Positions 56,141 through 64,000 of a stretch of 64,000 bases of DNA are shown in pieces. Positions within the stretch are counted from its first letter, which is position 1. Each line of letters opens with the position of its first letter. A model generated the notes under the pieces. It ran no database searches, was not told the DNA's origin, and saw only the letters and a program-made list of their open reading frames with translations. A program made the position numbers and the translations under genes. Source of the stretch: Anniella stebbinsi (Eukaryota; Chordata; Lepidosauria; Squamata; Anniellidae); assembly GCA_029215795.1 (NCBI GenBank), contig JARDYH010000002.1, positions 110,482,501 through 110,546,500 of the forward strand. The letters run 5' to 3'.

Positions 56141-56821
56141 TTTGTCAATGATAGCCATCACATACTGACAGCTGGAGTGACCGGCATGTGCCTTTGCCCA
56201 CCATGCTGGCTGCTGGGATACCTGGCAGTGGTGGCAGGAGGACACCGATTTATCCATGGAGCAGGGAGTGGCAAGTGAACCATGGGGTGCTGTGTGGTTC
56301 CCGGTCATGAAGAACCTTTAGCGTGAACTGAATGCATGGAGACAACCACAGCCATTTCTGTTGTTCCAGGGTCTGGAAAAATGCATCAGCACTGCACTCA
56401 CAGAAATAACAGTGCATATCTCTGCAGAAATACAAACATTTTCCCCATGCTGTTATGTGCATTATCCTATGGTGGGGATGGGGGGAGGCAGGAGATGCAT
56501 ACTCATTCACAGATGTGAACTGGCAAATTGAGACTGCTAATGTGCTATAAAGTCATAACCATAGCGCACCCCAAGAAAACCCCAGTTATGTAACTTAAAT
56601 TAGGAGAAATATATTAAGAACACCTATGGGAATTAGAAAATAAAACATAAATGGATCTAGCATATATAATATTTCAAACCTTTGGACACTCAATCCAAGG
56701 TACAACAACAATGTATTCATAAAAAGTTATTTAGTCTTTATCCAACTGATTAATACTCCAAAGTCATGCAGAGTAAGTTTTTAATAAATAACCTTTAGTA
56801 ATTCTTCTAAATGTGTTGGTT
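56141..56821. other. Unassigned sequence
   Basis: Nothing recognised. Confidence 0.4.
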
Positions 56822-56890
56822 CATAATGACTAAGTCATAAATTTCAATGGGTCTACTCTAAGTATGACTAAGTCTGGGCACAACTCAATG
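56822..56890 (+). repeat. Foldback repeat 'S', short copy
   Basis: AATGACTAAGTCATAAATTT, CAATGGGTCTACTCTAAGTA, TGACTAAGTCTGGGCAC: same family as 27603-28383 and 40757-40860. Confidence 0.55.
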
Positions 56891-56924
56891 GTAGCTGGCA
56901 GTATAGAGTCACTTATGTTTAACA

Positions 56925-57222
56925 AGTGCATGCAAAATATACCCGGTTCAGTTCTCAGCATCTCCAGGTAGAGTTGGGAAAGACTCCTGTCTGAATCCCT
57001 GGAGAGATGCTGCCAGTCAGTGTAGACTGAGGGAATGACCAATGGTGTGACTCTGAGCCTATCTACACACGCAGGATAAAACACTTTGAAAACGTTTTAA
57101 AAACTGAATATGGAGTGTATCCTGGGCCCCAACAGTTCTCAAAACTGTTATAAACCGTTTTAAACCGTTTTAAAGCAGTAGTGTAGATAGGCTCTGTGTT
57201 TAAGGCTACTTCTCGTGTTCTA
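56925..57222 (+). mobile_element. tRNA-derived SINE, copy 3, split by MITE A2
   Basis: First part (56925-57054): AACAAGTGCATGCAAAATAT, decayed B box GGTTCAGTTCTC, CATCTCCAGGTAGAGTTGGG, CTGCCAGTCAGTGTAGACTG, CCAATGGTGTGACTCT. Second part (57195-57222): TGTGTTTAAGGCTACTTC, which continues the family tail (AGTATAAGGCAGCTTC). The 140-bp A2 element sits between them. Confidence 0.65.
57055..57194 (+). mobile_element. MITE 'A2', nested in a SINE
   Basis: 140 bp, GAGCCTATCTACACACGC to GTGTAGATAGGCTC; nearly identical to the copy at 470-608 and containing GGGCCCCAACAGTT. Inserted in the tRNA-derived SINE, which gives relative age. Flanks TCT/TGT show no clean duplication. Confidence 0.85.
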
Positions 57223-57775
57223 ACAAAGGGTCTTTCTATCAGTAAATTGATCTTTTCTACATGTACATTTATGACAACAAGGGTTATGTAGGAAAGTGAT
57301 TCTTGTGTATGAGACTCTTCCATGCTGCAATAGTTAATTCCATGTTAGATCTCAAAGGGTGAAGACATTCTCATTGTGGGGGAAGTGGTTGGAACTCTTT
57401 GTTCTGAAAATGCCTTTGAAGCAGCAAATGTGTGTTCAAACCTTTTCCACCATACTTTATAATCAACATCTGCCTTGGTAAGTTATCACAGGTTCTTTAG
57501 GATATATCAGCCGCTCTGTCTGGATTTTATAGATACTGTTTTATAGAACTTTTGTCTATTACCTGCCTATCATAAATACTCTCTGAGGGTTTTAGTGGAA
57601 GAAGAATATTATACATTTTTGGCCAGTATATACTACAAAATAATATTTATGATCTCCAGTTGTTACTTCTCATTGTCTAAACATCTCCTGAAAAGTCTGT
57701 TTACATGGCTGTAGCAGTTGTTATTCTAATTAATTCAATCACATGTACTGCACAACTTCTTCTTTTTTTAATTAG
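57223..57775. other. Unique-looking sequence upstream of exon candidate
   Basis: No repeat recognised. It contains a potential branch point (CTAAT, 57726-57730) about 45 bases before the AG at 57774-57775 and the polypyrimidine tract CTTCTTCTTTTTTTAATTAG. Confidence 0.4.
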
Positions 57776-57885
57776 CTCTAATCTAGGATGGAGGAGAAAC
57801 CTTCAGATTGCTCTGTCCCAGTTTAAAGTGAAGGGACCTCTGGATCCAAAAGCATTAAAAAAAATTCACAGCATCATTAGGTCCA
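57776..57885 (+). CDS. Candidate internal coding exon of an unrecognised gene
   Basis: What is seen: a 110-nt segment with a strong acceptor upstream (CTTCTTCTTTTTTTAATTAG), a candidate branch point 45 nt before it, and a GTAAGT donor at 57886. The segment is open in one frame (1 nt + 36 codons + 1 nt, so it enters in phase 2 and leaves in phase 1) and translates as SNLGWRRNLQIALSQ, then FKVKGPLDPKALKKIHSIIR. The peptide is basic and soluble-looking with no membrane segment or motif I can name. Codon use and the lack of stops are compatible with a real exon, and no transposon covers it. I do not recognise the protein. Alternative: a chance open frame between cryptic sites; a second AG at 57784-57785 would shorten it by 10 nt. 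If real, the rest of the window is intron or flank. Confidence 0.4.
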
Positions 57886-57909
57886 GTAAGTCAATCATCT
57901 CAATATATA

Positions 57910-58130
57910 CTGGGTTGTATCCAGTTGTGTCCATCCACCAATAGAACAGCATCCATCAGTGGAACAGATTTCCCTTGCCTCTTGCAACACCCCCTCCCAG
58001 ATCTTCTCTGGGTGGTAGGGGGACCCTCTAGAGCAGGTTTTGGGATGCAGGGGCTGCAGAGGGAAGGAGGGGAAGAGTAAGTTCCATTGTGAGAGCTTAA
58101 GCCTGCTTGAGTGACGTTGGATCTCACCCA
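57910..58130 (+). mobile_element. Foldback-ended repeat 'U'
   Basis: Left CTGGGTTGTATCCAGTTGTG; right in reverse TGGGTGAGATCCAACGTCAC. GGAAGGAGGGGAAGAGTAAG and CCCCCTCCCAGATCTTCTC inside. A 221-bp MITE-like repeat; no duplication confirmed. It begins 24 nt after the exon candidate's donor site. Confidence 0.45.
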
Positions 58131-60739
58131 CTGTATATTATGACTGAAATGGCTCAAGTAATATCTTACATATCTGAGGAGCCCTAAGTGTTTTCTCAGT
58201 TGGGAGGAGGGAAGGGATGGGCAAACTTGGAAAAGGCCAGCAAGCAATGGGTTCTTAGATGGTGAAGTTTTCTTATGAATGTTGGACCTCTAGTTTCTAC
58301 CTCCCAAAACCCAGGCATTCAAAATTCTATTTGTACTCTCACCTTATTCATGAAAGTCAAATATGCCAAGTTGTAAACAAAATGTGTTGACTGACAGAGA
58401 ATATTGACAGCCATCAGCAAAGCTCTGTAGTGCCCTTAAGGCATTCCGGAAACTTTCCTACTAAATAATATGAATGTCAGCTATTCTAAAAAAAATAAAA
58501 TGGAAGTGATTCAAGAAGAGGGTACTGAGGCTTTCTTAATGACCTCACACACAATAAGAATTGCCTGCCAGAGTAAATTGTATATTTAATGGGATAGGTG
58601 ATGTGCTACCAACTGGGAAATTTGATGTGTTATGCATCTAAATTCCGTACAAAGAGTATTAGAATTATACAGGCTGAATAGTTACTTTGGTAAAATCTGT
58701 GTGCTATCACTGTTCAGAATTATACCACTCAGGTATGTGTATACTATGTTTTGAAACATGCAGATTAGAATTATTCATAATTTCTGCAGGGCTTTTAAGC
58801 AGAGTATGAAGCAAGCACAGGACATTGGTATAGGCAAGATGCTAGGGCAGGGCACATGCAAAACCCACGCAGGGTTTTTAAGATAGTTTGGAATCTTATT
58901 TAAACTTTTTATGCATGTGCCAGCTCTTTCATATCCATTCCCAAAGTTGCCCTGCTCTAGTGGCTGCAGAAAGGAAGACAAATGGGACACATGGGGATAT
59001 ACAAGATGGGTAGAGAAGCGAGACAGTAAGGACACCAAGGGAGGAAACTGATGAAGCTGGTGGAAAAAAAACTTTGCACAGGGCTTAGGGACAGGATTTG
59101 GGTGGCTATTAATACGACGAGGGTCCAAGAACAGGGAGTTTCAGAGTGGGGGATTTGAGTAAGGAGAAGATGCTGGCACCAAACTGGGTGAAGGAAAGGA
59201 CATAGAGTAAGTTTGAGGACAAGGGAGTTGAGCACAGGATGGTTGAGGAAGAGGGAGCGTGGCCTAAAGGGAAGAGAAGTAGAAGCTGGTAGTTGAAGAA
59301 AGGAAGAATGTTGAAAAGGGGGGCTAGGGAAACTTTCACATGTGTCTTTAAGACAAGACAAACTTGTGCTTTTTCAGGAAGAAGAAAGCAGGACTATGGG
59401 GCAGGGAGACTAGAGTTACAGTTTTGGGAATGGATGTTGATTGGCCATAGATCACTAACTGTAATAACAATAATAATATAATGATATCTATAATAGTTTA
59501 TGACTTGGGCAAAGGGAACATTTCACCTGCTAATTAAGCCATTTAAAAGCCATTAATGGAAAAGGAAATTGGCAGGATTTTATGTTGAAATTATAATTCG
59601 CAGTGTAACATTCAGACTAAGTCCCCAGTGTATTTCTTTCAAGCCATTATTCTCCATGTTGAATATCTGCTACATGATCAGAGTGGGGTTTGGGGACTCT
59701 ATAGGCCCAGAAAGGCTGTGGGTGTGGTAGAAGACACATGAATATCTACCTCTTCTTTTCCCCCAAAGGCTAAAAGGAATCTTGATCTTTGCTTGCCACC
59801 CCTCTGGTATACTTCTTTGACAATGCCATCATTGGGCAGGTTGGAGGATGGGGGATTTGAAGAAAAAGTTCACGATACCTGCTGTAACTTTAACTTGAAT
59901 ATGATTAATGGTTATCCTCTCTGCAGCTGTGGCTTGGTGGTCATCACACATTTGCCTCTCTGTGAACCTTTGATCATGAAGCATGAAGGTTATTCCCAGA
60001 CATCTTGCGCAGTAAGCACATTAATTTCTAGAACTCTTGATTCTTGCTGCTCTGTCAGCTTTTCAACAGTGAAATTAGCTGTTAAAAATGCAGTTGTAGT
60101 AGAGGTCATTTTATGTAGCGGGGGGAAGAGTTGTCATCTGTCTACTGTGTAAAGCCTAAAGGTGTCATGGGAGAGGGCTTTGACAAGCCATGGCCTGCCT
60201 GATAACATGCTGAAGCAAACCTCACTGAGTCCACTGAGGTTTCATGATCTACACCCCTGAAGATCCCAGCATTCTAGTCAGAAGGTGAATATAGATAAGA
60301 GATTAAGGGTTTTGCAAATGCTAGGCTTGCTAAAAAAAAAAAATGTAAAACCTAGGCTTAGTTGTTCATTTCCATTTATAGACATCCATACATTTTTTTC
60401 TAGTTCATTCTAATCTATATGGATTAAAAGTTTATTAAGTGGTTTATACTTTCATTTAATTGTTTTAAATGTTTGCGCTGTATCTGGATTTTTGGACACT
60501 AGGTAAGAAAGTCAAAAGAAAAAAGTCAGGTGTTACTTACCAATGCAGAACCCTGTAACTTCTGTGGTCTGGATCGGAAGGCCTGTTAATCTAGGTCAAG
60601 ATCAGAGATAGCCCTACTCCACCCCCCAGGTTCTTACTTGTGCTCCTACAGTCCATCTCCCCAAGTATGAATTTTAGGTGTGCATGTAGGAAGTTAGCTC
60701 CTCTATGAACAGAGCTAGACTGAACTCATTGCTTCTTGT
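58131..60739. other. Long stretch without recognised repeats
   Basis: 2.6 kb with no transposon ends I recognise and no splice-flanked open frame of note. 58860-59380 is purine-rich on the plus strand. It may be unique DNA around the exon candidate. A (A)n run lies near 60331-60342. Confidence 0.45.
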
Positions 60740-60990
60740 CTAATGTGTCTTAACTATTCAAATGGCAGCTTTAGAAGATGAGATGACACCATTAACCATG
60801 TTGATTAATGCTTTTTGGTTAAGGAGCATGGTTAATGGTGTTGTCTAACATGTGTTTTGCCTAACCATGTTCCTCCATTAACCACATTTTGGTCGGCTTC
60901 ACTAAACCTGTTCTGCAGCAGGATTAGTGGCACTAACCATGGCTAACAGTGTCAACTGATACGTGTCTGTGGTTAAGGGGCCAAAATTAT
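60740..60990. repeat. Repeat with TTAACCATG/CATGGTTAA arms 'V'
   Basis: Contains ACACCATTAACCATGTTG, GAGCATGGTTAATGGTGTTG, CTAACCATGTTCCTCC, TGGCACTAACCATGGC. The same vocabulary occurs at 63405-63568. Possibly two parts of a family of palindromic MITEs; ends unclear. Confidence 0.4.
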
Positions 60991-61151
60991 AGAGCTTCCA
61001 CTACAGAGCAGCCTAAGTAGCCCACTCTAGCCAGTGGACTCTATCTCTGCTCCACACTGCTGCTTGACTTATACGCTTGCTGCGGCCAACATTTCGTGTT
61101 ACTGGCTGCTTTTTTCAAATGATAATCACTCTTTATAGTGATACAGACTTA

Positions 61152-61507
61152 GGCCTCATCTACAAGAATTTGGCTTTACGCCTGGTTAGCCGATTATGCG
61201 CATATTTGCTGAAGCGCTTTATCATAAATGCTTGTATGCAGGAGGCAATTGAACACTCAACAGGTGACCTTACCGGTTGTTTCAAATGCGCTTTGCAAGT
61301 AGTTAATGCGGAGAATCGCTTGTTCACATAGTCAAAATGCGCTTTAATGGCCGGAGCAAAATAAAACTCGCTATTTAACGTGCATTCGATAATGCGCATA
61401 ATCGGATGTTTAAAGCGCCTCTACGCCCGATTTGCGCTCCGTTCTTGTAGAGGTAAAATTTTTAATGCACCTTGAAAGAGCTTTAAATGCCTCTTGTAGA
61501 GGCAGCC
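61152..61507 (-). mobile_element. Harbinger-like MITE 'B', copy 3
   Basis: 356 bp, opposite orientation to copies 1 and 2. Ends GGCCTCATCTACAAG and, in reverse, GGCTGCCTCTACAAGAGGC. Perfect TTA duplication (61149-61151 and 61508-61510). Internal GATTATGCGCATATTTGC and CGCTTTAATGGCCGG parallel copy 2. Confidence 0.85.
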
Positions 61508-61639
61508 TTATGGTATTATGTTTTAATTCTCCACCTGCACTTCCCCGATACCAATCAGGCATATTCCTACCTCGTTGGTGCGCCATTAGCCTGTCGCTGG
61601 TCCTAATATCATGATGTCTCTGCTTGATGATGCAGTTCT

Positions 61640-63212
61640 CATGTGCATTTTGGACCACTCCTGAAGAAATCTTCTCTGGACCTTAAAAATCTAAATAACT
61701 ATAGGCCAATGGCAAATGTTCCATTCCTGGGCAAGGTCCTTGAATGAACGGTTGCAGGCCAGCTCCAGACACTCTTGGATGAGACTGATTATCTGGATCC
61801 ATTTCAGTTGGGTTTCAGGCCTGGCTTTGGCATGGAAACAGCCTTGGTCACCCTGTATGATGACCGATGTCAGGAGAAAGACAGGGGGAGTGTGACTCTG
61901 TTGATTCTCCTTGATCTCTTAGCGGCTTTCGATACCATCGAACATGGTATCCTTCTGGGACAACTGGCTGAGTTGGGAGTGGGAGGCACTGCATTGCAGT
62001 GATTCTGCTTCTACTTGGTGGGGCAGCTCCAGAAGGTGGTGCTTGGGGAACATTGCTCGGCCTCCTGGACTCTACAGTATGGGGTCCCACAGGGGTCAGT
62101 CTTGTCCCCATTCTGTTTAACATTTACATGAAACCATTGGGTGCGGTCATCCAGAGTTTTGGAGTGTGTTATCATCAGTACGCTGATGACATGCAGCTCT
62201 ACTTCTCCTTTTCATCTTCATCAGGTGAGGCTGTGGATGTGCTTGGCTGCGACAATGGACAGGATGAGAGCTAATAAACTGAAACTCAATCCAGACAAGA
62301 CTGAGATGCTGTTAGTGGGTGGTTCTTCTGACCGGATGGAGGGTGTTCAACCTATTCTGGATGGGGTTTCATTCCCACTGAAGGAGAGGGCTCGTAGCTT
62401 GGGGGTTCTCCTAGAACCATCTATGTCACTTGAGGTTCAGGTGGCCTTGGTGGCACAGAGTGCTTTCTACCAACTTTGGTTGGTGGCCCAGCTACGGCCC
62501 TATCTGGACAGGGATAACCTGGCTTCCGTTGTCTATGCTCTGGTAATCTCCAAATTGGATTATTGCAATATGCTCTATGTGGGGCTACTTTTGAAGACTG
62601 TTCAGAAGCTGCAGCTTGTGCAAAACGCAGAGGTCAGATTGATAACAGGAACCAGAAGTTTCGAACGTATAAGACTGACTCTGGCCTGCTTGCATTGGCT
62701 GCCTGTACATTTCCGAGCCCGATTCAAGGTCCTGGTTTTAACCTATAAAGCCTTACATGGCTTGGGAACACAATACCTGATGGAACACTTCTCCCGACAC
62801 AAACCTACCCGTATACTACGATCAACATCTAAGGTCCTCCTCCAGTTGCCTATGCCGAGGGAAGCTCGGAGGATGGCAACAACGGAGAGGGCCTTTTCAG
62901 TGGTGCCCCCCCCCAATTATGGAATGATCTCCCCAACAAGGCTCACCTGGCACCAACACTGTTTTCTTTTTGGTGCCAAGTCAAGACTTTTCTCTTCTCC
63001 CAGGCATTTAGCAGCGTATGTTGAGGGTTTTGTTGTTGTTGTTGACCCAGACTAGTTGTTTTAAATGGATATTGTATTTATACTCTGTTTTTATGCTTTG
63101 TATGGTTTTTAAATTTTGTATATTGGTTTTTTAATGTTCAATGTTTTTAATTTTTGTAAACTGCCCAGAGAGCTTCGGCTATGGGGCGGTATATAAATGC
63201 AATAAATCAGCA
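61640..63212 (+). mobile_element. L2 LINE, 5'-truncated, most complete copy
   Basis: About 1.57 kb. Translation in one frame begins ETDYLDPFQLGFRPGFGMET, LILLDLLAAFDTIEHG, then shifts frame to FNIYMKPLGAVIQSFGV with YADDMQLYF (YADD at 62179-62190), then shifts back to ANKLKLNPDKTEMLLVGG, ARSLGVLLEPSMSL, YALVISKLDYCNMLYVGLLL, LLQLPMPREARRMATTERAF. This is the RT domain and C-terminus of an L2 ORF2 broken by two frameshifts (near 62000 and 62260). No endonuclease domain: 5' truncated. The 3' UTR ends TATATAAATGCAATAAAT at about 63190-63210. Inactive. Confidence 0.85.
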
Positions 63213-63404
63213 GCAGCAGCATATATAATGCAGGGCGATCGGATGGCCAAACAGAGAGCACAGGAATCGCTCGATGAACAGGCAGATTTATATTAGTAAA
63301 GGCTGCTGACACTGTTGCCTGAACTAAAATGGCAGGCGCAACTTCAAGGACTCCTAGCGCAAGGACTGCTGGGATACGGGGTGGAGCAGCTAGAGGACTC
63401 GGGA
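63213..63404. other. Unassigned sequence
   Basis: Short (CAG)n-like start, then no recognised element. Confidence 0.4.
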
Positions 63405-63568
63405 ACTCATCTAACCAGTTTGTGGTTAGCATATGGTTAAGGAATCCTGAGCCACAAAAGGGTTAATGGTGTCATGTGCTAGCATTCTGCATGTGGTTAA
63501 CGTTAATCACAGATAAACATGGTTAAGCTAACCACAAAGCACTGAATGTCATCTGAACGTGGCCTTTG
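63405..63568. repeat. Repeat 'V' with 'N'-type right end
   Basis: Contains GTTTGTGGTTAGCATATGG, GTGGTTAACGTTAATCAC, CATGGTTAAGCTAACCAC, ending TGTCATCTGAACGTGGCC, an end of the same type as 18390-18475. It shares vocabulary with 60740-60990. Confidence 0.45.
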
Positions 63569-63574
63569 TGTCAT

Positions 63575-63892
63575 AGCCCTCTATCACACGTACCATTTCC
63601 CCCACCCCCAGATTTCTTCTGCGGGTTTGTCCTCCGTTTCCTATGCAAACCTAGCGTTTTGAATCACACGTGGTCGGTTTTGCTCCGATACCTCAGCTTA
63701 GCCTGTTGAACTTGCCTGAACTTGCCTGAAATGGACTTTGCCCGTTCAGGGTTAAATTGAAACAGAAACTAAAAACGGAGCACTCAGGGTGCGGGAACAG
63801 CACGAGGGGGACAATGTCATGCGAGTCCCGCGCTGAAGAAGTGGATCAAAGTCACAGTGAGAGTGCTTAAAACCGTGCATGTAATAACGGCC
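63575..63892. mobile_element. Possible DNA element 'F', CpG-containing
   Basis: Left AGCCCTCTATCACACGTACC; right in reverse GGCCGTTATTACATGCACGG. CpG present (CGCGCTGAAG, GCACGAGGG). Ends are imperfect and duplication not proven. Confidence 0.35.
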
Positions 63893-63907
63893 TTAGGGGT
63901 AGCATCA

Positions 63908-63961
<54 letters not shown>
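63908..63961 (+). repeat. Compound (TC)n(CA)n microsatellite
   Basis: About 12 TC units followed by about 15 CA units. Confidence 0.95.
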
Positions 63962-63963
<2 letters not shown>

Positions 63964-64000
63964 GTATTTCATTCACAAATAGGATGGACAGATAGGACGA

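Noticed and set aside
1..64000. CRISPR arrays, operons, ribosome binding sites or phage modules
   Set aside because: No regularly spaced direct repeats and no tightly packed ORFs; the repeat content is that of a vertebrate genome.

Overview
This is nuclear DNA of a vertebrate, most likely a squamate reptile (lizard or snake lineage). The reasons are the AT-rich, gene-poor sequence; the coexistence of L2, CR1 and L1 LINE relics with MIR/CORE-type tRNA SINEs; and above all the very dense population of short foldback DNA transposons (hAT-like and Harbinger-like MITEs). The species call is inference from repeat content. No complete protein-coding gene, rRNA, tRNA or CRISPR array is visible. The window reads as an intron of a large gene or as intergenic DNA. 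The only exon-like segment I found is 57776-57885 (+), 110 nt, open, with good splice signals and no repeat over it.

Layout. 0-10 kb: a 139-bp foldback MITE, a 346-bp Harbinger-like element, a reverse-oriented solo retroviral-type LTR carrying a nested MITE, and several old MIR-type SINEs, one split by another MITE. 10-22 kb: tRNA-derived SINEs, a Penelope-like fragment, reverse CR1 pieces, a hAT element nested in a second hAT foldback, and the first of three 320-bp inverted-dimer hAT elements. 22-32 kb: CR1 and MIR pieces, the second 320-bp element, palindromic MITEs, a 631-bp CpG-richer element nested in a foldback, and a repeat-poor stretch around 29.9-30.3 kb with clustered transcription-factor-like motifs. 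32-45 kb: a cluster of hAT foldbacks with 8-bp target duplications, a reverse relic with an SGNH-hydrolase-like ORF, L2 and L1 fragments. 45-64 kb: L2 pieces, the third 320-bp element, a CR1 split by an L2 copy, a second LTR-like repeat, the exon candidate, and the longest LINE, an L2 of about 1.57 kb at 61640-63212.

How it fits together: the content is a stack of transposon insertions whose nesting gives a relative chronology. CR1, MIR and LTR copies are hosts; L2, hAT and Harbinger-like MITEs are the guests. Several structurally different palindromic families share GGCC...TCTACA-like ends, and some are flanked by TAA/TTA triplets, which suggests one Harbinger-type transposase moved them. 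A second set starts with TAGGG or CAGNC/CAGGG and has 8-bp duplications, as in hAT. No autonomous transposase gene is visible, so mobilisation must have been in trans. Family names are from pattern recognition, not from a database search.
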